Positions 9,089 to 18,061 of a stretch of DNA of 36,027 nt are shown one piece after another. The translations under genes and the position numbers were made by a program. How positions within the stretch are numbered: the stretch's first letter is position 1; every line of letters starts with the position of its first letter. Origin of the DNA: Phycisphaerales bacterium (GTDB lineage Bacteria; Planctomycetota; Phycisphaerae; Phycisphaerales; UBA1924); the NCBI GenBank assembly GCA_020853815.1, contig JADYYE010000071.1, positions 1 through 36,027 on the forward strand, in the 5' to 3' direction. A model generated the notes under the pieces. It ran no database searches. It was given only the letters and a program-made list of their open reading frames with translations, and had not been told where the DNA came from.

Positions 9089-9688
9089 TTAGCGATAGAA
9101 CTCGACGATGAGGTTGGCGTTGATATCGAACGGAATCTGATCGGGCGTCGGCAGCGACACGATCTTGATGTTCAGCTCGGCGGGGTTGAAGTTGATCCAG
9201 CCCGCGACCTCGTGGCCGGCCAGCGACTCCATCGCCTCGCGGGCGACCTTGCCGATCTTCTCCTTGAAGCTGATCGTGTCGCCGACGCGGACGAGGTAGC
9301 TGGGGCGGTCGACCTTGCGGCCGTTGACCTTCACGGGCCCGTGGGCGACGAGCTGACGCGCGCCCCAGATCGTGCGGGCCAGGCCCGCGCGCCGGACGAC
9401 GTTGTCAAGACGACGCTCCAGGAGCTGCAGGAGCACGTCGCCGGTGTTGCCGGGTCGACGGCTGGCCTCGGCGATGAAGCGCCGGAACTGGGCTTCCTGC
9501 ACGCAGTAGTGATACTTGAGCTTCTGCTTCTCGTTCAGGCGCACGCCGTAGTCGCGCAGGCGACGCCCGCGGAAGCCGTGCATGCCGGGCGTCGTGAGCT
9601 GACGCTTGGACGTGTGCTTTGGGGTGTCGACGATGGGAACGCCGACGCGACGGGACAGCTTGAGCTTGGGACCGGTGTAGCGGGCCAT
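9089..9688 (-). CDS. rpsD: 30S ribosomal protein S4
   Basis: A 199-residue primary-binding protein of the small ribosomal subunit, which nucleates assembly on 16S rRNA. The N-terminus MARYTGPKLKLSRRVGV and the block RLDNVVRRAGLA...ARQLVAHGPVKVNGRKVDRP (the S4 RNA-binding domain) are diagnostic. The zinc cysteines of some S4 forms are absent, so this is a zinc-free version. The ATG at 9688 has GGAGGA eight bases upstream. The gene stands alone with its own terminator rather than in the usual rpsM-rpsK-rpsD-rpoA cluster, and it is divergent from purF with a 256-base gap that must carry both promoters. Confidence 0.97.
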   Translation of the reverse strand: MARYTGPKLKLSRRVGVPIVDTPKHTSKRQLTTPGMHGFRGRRLRDYGVRLNEKQKLKYHYCVQEAQFRRFIAEASRRPGNTGDVLLQLLERRLDNVVRRAGLARTIWGARQLVAHGPVKVNGRKVDRPSYLVRVGDTISFKEKIGKVAREAMESLAGHEVAGWINFNPAELNIKIVSLPTPDQIPFDINANLIVEFYR

Positions 9689-9944
9689 GAGAAATCCTCC
9701 GTCCGCACCCGCATAGGCCGGTTGGCCGTTGTGGCGGGGGGTGTCACCGAGGGAGCCCTTTGGGGGCGGGTGACGATCTGCGCCGGGGTGCCGCGGCTGC
9801 GGTCCGGCTGGGTGTGATCCGGGCAAACGACAGGGTGAATGAAAGGAATCTCCCCCGTTCAGGTCAAGCGGGTGTGGATCGCGCCCGAAATCGCGCCGCG
9901 TTCCGCTATGATCGCCCGCCGCACCTCCCGGGAGACGCCGACGA

Positions 9945-11441
9945 ATGACTCGCACGCTGTCACTCCCCGTGCTCGCCCAGCCCTCGCGTCTCCACGCCAC
10001 CATTCCGCCGGAAAAAAAAGAGAAATGTGCCGTCTTCGGGGTCTGGGGACACCCGCACGGAGCCCGAATCTCGTACCTCGGCCTGTACGCCCAGCAGCAC
10101 CGCGGGCAGGAGTCCGCCGGGATCGCGGTCTCGAACGGCAAGGCGATCAGCGCCCACACCGGCATGGGCCTGGTCGCCGAGGTCTTCGGCGATCGCGTGC
10201 TCTATGAACTCGATTCGCTGGGGGGCAAGGGCGCGATCGGGCACAACCGCTATTCCACCGCCGGCGGCTCGGTCGCCTGCAACGCCCAGCCGCTGCTGGA
10301 GTCGTACATCCGCGGGCAGGTCGCGGTGGCGCACAACGGCAACCTGATCAACAGCGACGCGCTGCGCCGGCGCTTCGAGGAGGCCGGGCACCTCTTCCAC
10401 ACCACCAGCGACACCGAGGTGATCATCCACCTGCTCGCCACGCCGCAGCAGCAGAAGGCCCCCGATCCCCTGGCCGCCACGCTCCGGCGCTTGCAGGGCG
10501 CGTTCAGCCTGGTCTTTCTCTTTCCCGATCGCATCGAGGCGGTGCGCGATCCGTGGGGATGGCGACCGCTGGTCCTGGGCAAGATCGAGAACGGCACGGA
10601 CAAGCCGTATTGGGTCGTCGCCAGCGAGACCGTCGCGCTCGACGTGTGCGGCGCGACGCTGGTGCGCGAGGTCGAGCCCGGCGAAATCGTGACGATCAGC
10701 GACGCGGGGGTCTCGAGCCGCCACTTCGCGCACAAGGCCGAGCAGCCCGCGCACTGCGTGTTCGAGCATGTGTACTTCGCGAACCCGGCCAGCGTGGTCT
10801 TCGGCCAGAACGTGCAGAGCGTCCGCGAGACGCTGGGCGAGACGCTGGCGAAAGAAGCGGGCGTCCCCGCGGATTACGTGATGCCCATGCCCGACTCCGG
10901 GCGATCGGCCGCGTCGGGCTATGCGCGGGCGAGCGGCATCCCGTACCGCGAGGGGATCGTGCCCAACCGCTATGTGGGGCGCACGTTCATCAAGCCGACG
11001 CAGACCGAACGCCAGGCCGCGGTGCGATTGAAGCTGAATGTCATCGCGGAGATCGTGAAGGGCAAGAGGATCGTGGTGGTGGACGACTCGATCGTCCGCG
11101 GCACGACGACCAAGGCCAAGATGGACCAGCTCCGCCAGGCGGGCGCGAAGGAAATCCACCTGCGCATCTCGTGCCCGCCCATCCAGCACCCGTGCTACTT
11201 CGGCGTGGACTTCGCGGAGCGCTCGCAGCTCATCGCGCACGGGCGCAGCGTCGAGGACATCCGCAAGTACCTGGGCGTCGACACGCTGCACTACCTCAGC
11301 CTCGAGGGCCTGCTCTCGTGCGTGAACCGCCCGGCCGCCCACTACTGCACCGCGTGCTACTCGGGCCGGTATCGCCTCGACCCGACGCACCCGTCGACGG
11401 AAGTGATCATCGAAGACGAGCAGATGCGCATGTTCGCGTAG
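9945..11441 (+). CDS. purF: Amidophosphoribosyltransferase (PurF)
   Basis: A 498-residue enzyme that transfers the glutamine amide to PRPP, the first committed step of purine synthesis. The N-terminal nucleophile is Cys28 (EKKEKCAVFGVWG), so the first 27 residues should be a cleaved propeptide. The glutaminase domain has QQHRGQESAGI and GHNRYSTAG. The PRPP loop is VVVDDSIVRGTTT (about 377-389). Cys271, Cys417, Cys468 and Cys471 match the four [4Fe-4S] ligands of the Bacillus-type enzyme, with the same 146-residue and CxxC spacing. It is therefore the iron-sulfur, propeptide-processed class. The gene is alone, divergent from rpsD, with no other pur genes nearby. Confidence 0.97.
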   Translation: MTRTLSLPVLAQPSRLHATIPPEKKEKCAVFGVWGHPHGARISYLGLYAQQHRGQESAGIAVSNGKAISAHTGMGLVAEVFGDRVLYELDSLGGKGAIGHNRYSTAGGSVACNAQPLLESYIRGQVAVAHNGNLINSDALRRRFEEAGHLFHTTSDTEVIIHLLATPQQQKAPDPLAATLRRLQGAFSLVFLFPDRIEAVRDPWGWRPLVLGKIENGTDKPYWVVASETVALDVCGATLVREVEPGEIVTISDAGVSSRHFAHKAEQPAHCVFEHVYFANPASVVFGQNVQSVRETLGETLAKEAGVPADYVMPMPDSGRSAASGYARASGIPYREGIVPNRYVGRTFIKPTQTERQAAVRLKLNVIAEIVKGKRIVVVDDSIVRGTTTKAKMDQLRQAGAKEIHLRISCPPIQHPCYFGVDFAERSQLIAHGRSVEDIRKYLGVDTLHYLSLEGLLSCVNRPAAHYCTACYSGRYRLDPTHPSTEVIIEDEQMRMFA

Positions 11442-11490
11442 GGCATGCAACCGAGGCACGACGCCGGGCGTAGGCCTGTGTGGGTGACAT

Positions 11491-12282
11491 GTGGACGTGG
11501 ATGAAGCCGTTATCGAGTGGAACAAACCGCGTCGAAGATGGCGCAACCTGCAACTTCTGTTGTTGGCGATTGTGATCTTGGGTGTGCTACCGCTTGAGGC
11601 GTTGTCGCCACTACCACCGGGGAAATGGAGCGCGGAGTCCATGTACTGGTGGAGCCAATCTCGTGCTTGGTCACTCACGTTCCCATGGCATCCAATCCGG
11701 CTCTTTCTCTACTCCCGGAGCGGGGAAGGACTTGCCTTCGAGCCCGGCACGGACGAATGGCGCAGGCTCGACGTTTCACAGAGTCAACCCCAGTTTGCGG
11801 ATGGATACTCGTATCTAGGGATGTTTGAAGCGAGATCGGATCTGGCGGAGTATGGGCTGATCCGTCCGTGGGTCCTCTGCAAGCGATTCAGTGTCGATTG
11901 GAAGCCACACCCGGACTCGCTGGTCTCGAGCTCCCTCGTGGAGTTTGGACGCGCTTCCTTTGATCAGTTGCTCCGAAACCACCATCGCGTCGATGAACGT
12001 TGGCTATCAAATACGACTGCCCGCATCCCTGCTTCACAGGTGCGGCTGGTGTGCGTCTACTGGTCGGCGCTCCTGGCGGATGCCGCACTTGCTCTAGCGG
12101 CCGGAATCTGGATCAGACTCCTTCCCGTGGCTCGAGAGGAACGTCGATACGAGAAGGCGTATATCGCATCGCGCTCGCTGTTCTGCGCGTCTTGTGGCTA
12201 CCCGCGCTCCGGCCTTCCTTCCGCCACCTGCCCTGAGTGTGGCTTCACGCCGCGACCCGACGCACGCGATCCCGCCCACTGA
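11491..12282 (+). CDS. Membrane protein with C-terminal zinc ribbon, function unknown
   Basis: A 263-residue product from a GTG start. Membrane helix 1 is at about residues 19-40 (NLQLLLLAIVILGVLPLEAL). A Trp- and Tyr-rich extracytoplasmic region of about 150 residues follows. A second helix (VCVYWSALLADAALALAAGIWI) brings the chain back to the cytosol, where it ends in a zinc ribbon, CASCGYPRSG followed by CPECGF. This CxxCGY...CPECG tail after a membrane helix is, in my experience, a frequent planctomycete architecture with no assigned role. Codon use is less GC-rich than in purF and mqnD. It lies 49 bases after purF and 26 before mqnD, but a link with either is not shown. Confidence 0.65.
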   Translation: MDVDEAVIEWNKPRRRWRNLQLLLLAIVILGVLPLEALSPLPPGKWSAESMYWWSQSRAWSLTFPWHPIRLFLYSRSGEGLAFEPGTDEWRRLDVSQSQPQFADGYSYLGMFEARSDLAEYGLIRPWVLCKRFSVDWKPHPDSLVSSSLVEFGRASFDQLLRNHHRVDERWLSNTTARIPASQVRLVCVYWSALLADAALALAAGIWIRLLPVAREERRYEKAYIASRSLFCASCGYPRSGLPSATCPECGFTPRPDARDPAH

Positions 12283-12308
12283 TCCCACGCCGTCTTCTAC
12301 CATCGCTC

Positions 12309-13313
12309 ATGCCCACCGCGCCCATCGAACTCACGCTCGCGCACTCGCCCGATCCCGACGACGCCTTCATGTGGTGGCCGATCACGGGCAAGATCAACCC
12401 CGACGCCACGCCCGTCGACGGCCCCGAAGGCCGCCCCGCGATCGACACCGGGCGCTGGCGCTTCCGCGCGATCCCCGCGGATATCGAATTTCTGAACCGG
12501 CGGGCGGCCAGCCCTGCTGAGATGCCGCAGCACGACATCACCGCGCTCTCGGTCCGCTGCTGGGCCGACGTGCGCGATCGGTACGCGATCACGACGTGCG
12601 GCGCGTCGTTCGGCGACGGATTCGGGCCGAAGGTCGTGGCCCGCGCGCCGACGGCAACTCCCGGCGGGCCGGTGATCCGCTGCGAGGGCTGCCTGCGCCC
12701 CGCGAACGTGAACATTGCGGTCCCCGGCAAGCGGACGACGGCGTTCATGATGCTCTCCATGATCCTCGGGCGCGAGAGCGTGCTCGCGGCCCCCGATCGA
12801 TTCGTGGAGATGCCGTTCGACCAGATCATCGGCGCTGTTGCCCGCGGCGAGTATCAGGGCCGCCCGATCCACGCCGGGCTGGTCATCCACGAGGGGCAGC
12901 TCACGTTCGGCGACGCCGGCCTGCGCCTGGTGATCGACGTGGGCGAGTGGTGGAAGGACGAGACGGGCCTGTTGCTCCCCCTGGGCGTCAACGCGGTGCG
13001 CCGCGACCTTGACACGAGGTTCGGCGCGGGCGCGATGCGAGAGGTGTGCGACCTGCTGCGCGCGTCCGTGGCGTACTCGATGGACCGGCGCGAGGAATCA
13101 ACGCGGTACACGCTCCCGTTCGCGATGGCGAACGTTTCGCGCGGCGGCGGGCAGACGCCGACGCTGGAAAGGCTCGATCGCTACTGCCGGATGTACGTGA
13201 GCGACGAGACGCGCGACATGGGAGAGCGCGGCCGCCAGGCGATCGAGCGATTGCTCAGCGAGGGCGCCAAGGCCGGCGCGTGCCCGGAGGTCGGCCGAGT
13301 CGAGCTGGTGTGA
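12309..13313 (+). CDS. mqnD: 1,4-dihydroxy-6-naphthoate synthase (MqnD), futalosine menaquinone pathway
   Basis: A 334-residue periplasmic-binding-protein-fold enzyme that converts cyclic dehypoxanthine futalosine to dihydroxynaphthoate in the futalosine route to menaquinone. Diagnostic blocks are LAHSPDPDDAFMWWPI at the start, NVNIAVPGKRTTAFMML, and HAGLVIHEGQLTFGDAGL with the catalytic-type histidine at about 194, then VGEWWKDETGLLLPLG. It is longer than the usual 270-290 residues because of an insertion around 27-60. The ATG at 12309 begins the conserved N-terminus. The partner gene mqnA is in the same window at 18062-18952, but on the other strand and not linked. The remaining mqn genes are not here. 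Confidence 0.9.
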   Translation: MPTAPIELTLAHSPDPDDAFMWWPITGKINPDATPVDGPEGRPAIDTGRWRFRAIPADIEFLNRRAASPAEMPQHDITALSVRCWADVRDRYAITTCGASFGDGFGPKVVARAPTATPGGPVIRCEGCLRPANVNIAVPGKRTTAFMMLSMILGRESVLAAPDRFVEMPFDQIIGAVARGEYQGRPIHAGLVIHEGQLTFGDAGLRLVIDVGEWWKDETGLLLPLGVNAVRRDLDTRFGAGAMREVCDLLRASVAYSMDRREESTRYTLPFAMANVSRGGGQTPTLERLDRYCRMYVSDETRDMGERGRQAIERLLSEGAKAGACPEVGRVELV

Positions 13314-13701
13314 GGCGGGGTCGACAGGATGACATCGCCTATGAGCCGACAATCGCACGGCGCGGGATCGCACATCGCATGAATAGGCGAGTCACACGGA
13401 TTCCAACTGCAATCCGGGCGCTTTGGGTGGCGCGCCGGTCCCCGCCAGCCTTCACACTCTCCCGGTTTCGACCCATCTTCGCCCGGTTTTCAATCGGAAC
13501 CCGTCTCCGCGCATCCAACACACAGCGCCAACGCACCAATCGAAGATGCGCGGAACGGGGTCAGGGCGTCGATCGCACCGATCAACGTGCGTAGCGGTCA
13601 GCTTCGCCACCTCCGGCTCTGGAATCTCAACGCTTGCTGACTGGGCTCCTCGGCACCGCCAACCACGTCACAGTAAGGGTGCCCCAACTCCCACTTTCCC
13701 G
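13314..13701. other. Intergenic region without recognised features
   Basis: About 390 bases between the converging mqnD and gatB genes. Its base composition is visibly less GC-rich than the genes. I see no convincing frame, no strong hairpin with a T-run and no repeat shared with the other gaps. Confidence 0.5.
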
Positions 13702-15330
13702 CTACTTCAGCTTCTTCAGCAACGCCTCTCGTGCGGCCTTCGCGTCCGCCTTGCCGCCGCTGGCCACCATCACCGCGCCGATCAACCGTCCGATGGCGGC
13801 CTGCTTTCCCGCCCTCACGTCCGCCGCCGCCGCCGGCTGCGCCGCGATCGCCTCGTCGCACCAGCGCTCCATCGCCGCGTCGTCACGCACGATCAGGAGC
13901 CCGCGCTCCTGCGCCAGCTTCTTCAGCCGCTCCAGCGCCGCGAAGGCATCACTCGCGGTGTCGTCGCTCGTTTGATCGACGTGACGCGCCACCGACTGCG
14001 CTACGCGGTCGGTGCTCTTCGCTCTGCACAACTCATCAAACAGCGTCTCCACCGCCTGGTTTCCGATCTGCCCCTCCTCGCGCAGCTTCGCGATCGCCGC
14101 CACGCTGGCCGCGTCGATCCCGAGCTTGCTCACCATCACGCCGCGCTCGTTGGCGCGCTTGGCCCCGCTCTGCAGCACCAGGTTCGCCGCCAGTTTCCCC
14201 GCGACGCTCGGGAGCGTCCCGAGCGTTGCCAGCGCCCCCGCCGCCCGCTCATAGAAGAAGCAGTCGTCGCGCTCCTCCACCAAGGCCGCGGCCTCCTTCG
14301 CCCCAAGCCCGTAGTCCTTCGCGTATCGCTCCGCCCGCGCCAAGGGCAGCTCGGGCACGCGCAGGCGAACCCGCTCGCGCCACGCGTCGTCGATCGAGAG
14401 CGGCGGCAAATCCGGATCGGGGAAGTACCGATAGTCGTGCGCGTCCTCCTTCTCACGCTGCACATACGACACGCCGCGGTGATCGTCCCACCCGCGCGTC
14501 ACCTTCATCCCCTTGCCCATCACGCGCCGATCCTCGATCCACCGGCGCGGCTGCTCCGCCAACTCATACTCGATCGCCGCCTCCACCGCGCGGAAGCTGT
14601 TCAGGTTCTTGATCTCGACGATCGGCGTCTTGATGACGCGCCCGTCCGCCAGCGTCAGGTGCGTGTTGATGTTGGGCTCGAAGCGCATGTGCCCCCTCTG
14701 CATCACGCCCTCGGACACGCCCAGGAAGCGGCAGATGTTCCGGAGCGCTTTGGCATAGAACACCACCTGCGCGGCGCTCGTGAAATCGGGTTGCGTGACG
14801 ATCTCCAGGAGCGGTGCGCCCGCGCGGTTGTAGTCCGCGATCGAGAAATCGATGGGCCGCCCGCCCGGCGATTCGTGGAGCAGCTTGCCCGCGTCCTCTT
14901 CCAGGTGCGCGCGGATGATGCCGATCGTCGTACCCTCGCGCGACGGATCGGGGTTGCCCTTCTCGTCCAGGCCCGGCAATCGCACCGCGCCGTCGAAGCA
15001 CACCGGAAGGTCGTACTGGCTGATCTGGTAGCCCTTGGGCAGGTCGGGATAGAAATAGCTCTTGCGGTCCCATTTGGTGAGCGGCGCGACGCGGCAGCCC
15101 AGCGCCATCCCCACCATCATCGACATCTCCACCGCCTCGCGCGACAGCACCGGCAGCGCCCCGGGCAGCCCGATCACCACCTCGTCGATCAGCGTGTTGG
15201 GCTCCGCGTCGTGAAACGCCGGGTTCGCCGGGTTCGGCGCGCTCGCGAACACCTTGGTCCGCGTCGCCAATTCGACGTGAACCTCCAGCCCCACCACCAA
15301 CGTCACCGAAACGATGTCCGCGTATGACAT
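13702..15330 (-). CDS. gatB: Asp-tRNA(Asn)/Glu-tRNA(Gln) amidotransferase subunit B
   Basis: The kinase/tRNA-binding subunit of the GatCAB complex, which makes Gln-tRNA(Gln) and Asn-tRNA(Asn) from mischarged precursors. At 542 residues it is somewhat longer than the common 475-500. Diagnostic blocks are VVGLEVHVELATRTKVF, YFYPDLPKGYQISQYDLP, DYNRAGAPLLEIVTQPD and MRFEPNINTHL. The C-terminal YqeY-like domain ends in KAAREALLKKLK. The extra length is in the C-terminal half (about 430-480). The start used is ATG 15330; ATG 15351 adds seven residues and is possible. gatA and gatC are not in the window. It appears to be the last gene of a run that begins with mqnA, 65 bases after the glycosyltransferase gene. 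Confidence 0.95.
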   Translation of the reverse strand: MSYADIVSVTLVVGLEVHVELATRTKVFASAPNPANPAFHDAEPNTLIDEVVIGLPGALPVLSREAVEMSMMVGMALGCRVAPLTKWDRKSYFYPDLPKGYQISQYDLPVCFDGAVRLPGLDEKGNPDPSREGTTIGIIRAHLEEDAGKLLHESPGGRPIDFSIADYNRAGAPLLEIVTQPDFTSAAQVVFYAKALRNICRFLGVSEGVMQRGHMRFEPNINTHLTLADGRVIKTPIVEIKNLNSFRAVEAAIEYELAEQPRRWIEDRRVMGKGMKVTRGWDDHRGVSYVQREKEDAHDYRYFPDPDLPPLSIDDAWRERVRLRVPELPLARAERYAKDYGLGAKEAAALVEERDDCFFYERAAGALATLGTLPSVAGKLAANLVLQSGAKRANERGVMVSKLGIDAASVAAIAKLREEGQIGNQAVETLFDELCRAKSTDRVAQSVARHVDQTSDDTASDAFAALERLKKLAQERGLLIVRDDAAMERWCDEAIAAQPAAAADVRAGKQAAIGRLIGAVMVASGGKADAKAAREALLKKLK

Positions 15331-15395
15331 GCACGCATCGTAGTGCGGCATCTCGGCGTGCCACCGATGTCGCCCGCGACATCGGTGGGCTCCGT

Positions 15396-16289
15396 TCACG
15401 ACATCATCGCACTCAACTCTCGCGCCACCTCTTCCACGCTTCCCCACGCTCCCAATCGCCCCACCACGCGCACGCTCGGGCCGACCGGGGCCCACGCCCG
15501 CACGTCCGTCGCGCCGAACAGCGCGAGCGTCGCCACGCCCATCTGGGCCGCCAGGTGCGTCGGCCCGCTGTCGTTGCCGACGAACGCCCGCGCCCCGTCC
15601 ACGATCTCGCGCAGCTCTCCGAGCGTCTCGACCCACCGCCCGCCCATGCGTTGAAAGAAGCCCGCGTCTGTGCGGGAGAACCGCTCGCGCTCGACCTCGC
15701 CCGCGATCGCCACGACACCCGCGCCGTCATCGCACAGCCGCTCGTGCAGCTCGCACCAGTTCGCCATCGCCCAGCGCTTCGCGTCGCTCCCCGCGCCGAC
15801 GTGCAGCACGATCGCGCCCCCGCTCGCCTCCTCGCCTTCTCTCTCTCGCGTCTCCACCCGCGCCAGCGGGTGCGCCTCGACAAACGCGCGCAGCGTCTCA
15901 CCCCCGCACGCCTGCGGCATGGGAACCACCCGCGCCCTCGGGAACATCCGCTTCACCCGCGCATCCCGCGCTTGGCTCGCGCCGTGCTCATAGTCAAGCA
16001 CCAGCCCCGCGCCCGGCCGCCCGCGCAGCGATCCGCCCTCACGCCACAACGCGATCATCTCCGGCGATTCGGCGCTCAATGCGCGCACGCCGACGCACGC
16101 GCTCGCCAGCTCCGCCTTGGCAGGATCGGCGACGAAGGTCGTTTCCACGCCGCTCCGCACCAGGTGCCGCAGCACCGGCCAGGTGAGCACGCTGTCGCCC
16201 AGCGCCCCGCGGTGCAGCACCCACGCCTCGCGCACACCCTCCGCGTCGATACGCGGGATCGCGCCGACTTGCCGACCCCGCGCGCTCAA
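15396..16289 (-). CDS. Glycosyltransferase family 9 (heptosyltransferase-like)
   Basis: A 297-residue GT-B-fold enzyme. Family marks are RGALGDSVLTWPVLRHL near the N-terminus, VLHVGAGSDAKRW in the middle, and the nucleotide-sugar site FVGNDSGPTHLAAQMGVATL with GATD..AWAPVGP after it. Family 9 members add heptose or related sugars to the lipopolysaccharide core; the actual sugar here is not knowable from sequence. The start is a TTG that overlaps the TGA of the preceding gene by four bases, an arrangement typical of translational coupling; a GTG 18 codons later (16235) is the main alternative. The protein is a little shorter than typical heptosyltransferases (about 330-350). Confidence 0.88.
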   Translation of the reverse strand: MSARGRQVGAIPRIDAEGVREAWVLHRGALGDSVLTWPVLRHLVRSGVETTFVADPAKAELASACVGVRALSAESPEMIALWREGGSLRGRPGAGLVLDYEHGASQARDARVKRMFPRARVVPMPQACGGETLRAFVEAHPLARVETREREGEEASGGAIVLHVGAGSDAKRWAMANWCELHERLCDDGAGVVAIAGEVERERFSRTDAGFFQRMGGRWVETLGELREIVDGARAFVGNDSGPTHLAAQMGVATLALFGATDVRAWAPVGPSVRVVGRLGAWGSVEEVARELSAMMS

Positions 16290-18058
16290 TCCCCCGCTCC
16301 CTTCCCGCCGCGCACTCGCTTCGCACGCTTGCCGGCCATCCCCTTGCCACTTCTTTCATCCACCGACGCCTCGCCGCGCAGCGCCGCCCGTGCGATTCGG
16401 ATCGCGCGCCGCTCCAGCATCGCGGCACGCATCGCCGTCGTCTTCAGGTCCTTCGCCAGCTGCGCCAGCGTCACGGGCGGCGAACCATCCCAGCCCGCGC
16501 GCCGCTCGATCACGCGTCGATCCGTCGACTCCATCGCGACCAGCACGCCCTTCAGCCGCGCGTCCATCTCGATCTCACGCTGCCACGGATCAACCGCCCG
16601 CTCCCACGCGCCGATCTGCATCTCCATCGACGCCCTGGCGACCGCCCGCGTCTTCCCCGCCGCCACGATCTTCTCCGCGCCCGCGATCGACCTTGCGACG
16701 CGCGTGATCGCGCGATTGAGCGCCAGGCCCGCCGGCGCCGCCAGCCTCCCGCCCTTCGCGGCATCGAAGTGGTTCACGCCCTCCGAGAGCGCCGCCAATC
16801 CCGCATCCAACATCTCGCGCAGCTTGGCCGCGCCGAGCGGCGCCAGCTCCAGCGGCGTGTCCAGCACGCTCTCGATCGTCGACACCAGCAGCGGAAGCTG
16901 GCTCCGCATCAGCACGACCTTCAGAAGCGTCGCCCAGCGCAGCACCGTGAAGCACTCGTCGATCTTCGTGGGCTCCGGGTGCAGGCGATCGATCGTCGCC
17001 GCGATCCCCGCCGCGCGGCGTACAAGGAAGTGGCACGCCAGCGCCCGCTCCCGCTCCTCCTTCGCGCTCGCGGGCCCGCGCTTCCGCAGCGCGACGAGCT
17101 CGCCGAGCGACCGCTCGCACTTCTCCGAGAGCCCGACGCGCACCGACGAGGGCGCCAGGATCACCTCCGCGCTGTCCGCCCTGGCAAACACGGGCGATTC
17201 CGGGCGATCCATCGCGCCCGACTCGATCCACGCCCGCAGCATCGCGCCCCGCTCCAGCGCCGCCGCACGCACCACCGCCTGTCGCGTGCGCGCGTACCGC
17301 TCAGCGACCGCCGCCGGCTCGATCCCGCGGCGCATCGCCCGCTCCGCGATCCGGCGCCCGCGCCCATCGAGCGGCCCGGCGCTCGGCTCGCCCTTCGTGA
17401 TCGTCCGCTCATGCTTCTTGAGCAACTGCCGCACCGCCTCGTGGCTCCGATCAAACCGCGCGGACAGTCGCGCCGCGATCTGGTTGAGCGAGCAGCGGAA
17501 CCGCGCGCGATAGCGGGCCGCCCGCGACAGCATCCGCTTCCGCGTCGCGTCATCAATCCGCGTAAACCCCGCGGCCTTGGATATCTCACCCTTCCGCGCC
17601 GCCTCGACGCGGGCAACGACGCCCGGCATATAGACCGCGTGCGTGCGTCCGCCCTTGCCCGCCGCACGCCGCGCAATCAGCCCGAATCGCCGGTACCGCA
17701 CCAGCGTCTTGCGGCTCACGCCCCACTTCTTCGCCAGCTCCGCCGCGCTCACCCCGCCACGCAGCGACGCATCGCCGAGCTCAACCTCCGCCGCTTCGCA
17801 CAGTCGCTCGACCACGCCCGGCAGGTCCGCGACCAGCGCCGCGCCCGTGATCACGCCGCCCGTGGAGAGCTCGGCCTCTCGATACCCCGTGATGCGGAAC
17901 GCGACAAACTCGATCGGGTACGACTGCGCCGCGTCGATCGTGCCCGCGAGCTCCTCCACGCGCTCGATCTGCCGAAGCAGCGCCTCGCGCGATGAGAATC
18001 GCAGCTGCCGCGTCAGGTCCGCGATCGCCGGGTTTCGGATGCGCGAGAGCGTGCCCAT
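16286..18058 (-). CDS. Multi-HTH protein with sigma-70-like regions, function unknown
   Basis: A 590-residue, highly basic protein. A MerR-type helix-turn-helix is at about 104-130 (AAELAKKWGVSRKTLVRYRR). A second HTH is at 188-215 (CSLNQIAARLSARFDRSHEAVRQL) and a possible third at 243-268. Residues 336-460 read like sigma-70 region 2: RALACHFLVRRAAGIAATI, then LSEGVNHFDAAKGGRLAAPA, compare the usual L..AVEKFDPSKGxRFSTYA. Residues 527-560 (PVTLAQLAKDLKTTAMRAAM...RAIRIARAAL) read like region 4. The tail is Lys/Gly-rich. The region 2 likeness lacks the canonical aromatic -10 melting residues, so it may not be a working sigma factor. It starts three bases after the mqnA stop and overlaps the glycosyltransferase start. 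A regulator or DNA-binding role is inferred. Confidence 0.7.
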   Translation of the reverse strand: MGTLSRIRNPAIADLTRQLRFSSREALLRQIERVEELAGTIDAAQSYPIEFVAFRITGYREAELSTGGVITGAALVADLPGVVERLCEAAEVELGDASLRGGVSAAELAKKWGVSRKTLVRYRRFGLIARRAAGKGGRTHAVYMPGVVARVEAARKGEISKAAGFTRIDDATRKRMLSRAARYRARFRCSLNQIAARLSARFDRSHEAVRQLLKKHERTITKGEPSAGPLDGRGRRIAERAMRRGIEPAAVAERYARTRQAVVRAAALERGAMLRAWIESGAMDRPESPVFARADSAEVILAPSSVRVGLSEKCERSLGELVALRKRGPASAKEERERALACHFLVRRAAGIAATIDRLHPEPTKIDECFTVLRWATLLKVVLMRSQLPLLVSTIESVLDTPLELAPLGAAKLREMLDAGLAALSEGVNHFDAAKGGRLAAPAGLALNRAITRVARSIAGAEKIVAAGKTRAVARASMEMQIGAWERAVDPWQREIEMDARLKGVLVAMESTDRRVIERRAGWDGSPPVTLAQLAKDLKTTAMRAAMLERRAIRIARAALRGEASVDERSGKGMAGKRAKRVRGGKGAGD

Positions 18059-18061
18059 GGA

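Noticed and set aside
9907..9912. TATGAT as a -10 box for purF
   Set aside because: The hexamer is good but no acceptable -35 lies 16-18 bases upstream (CCCGAA), so it is not listed as a promoter.
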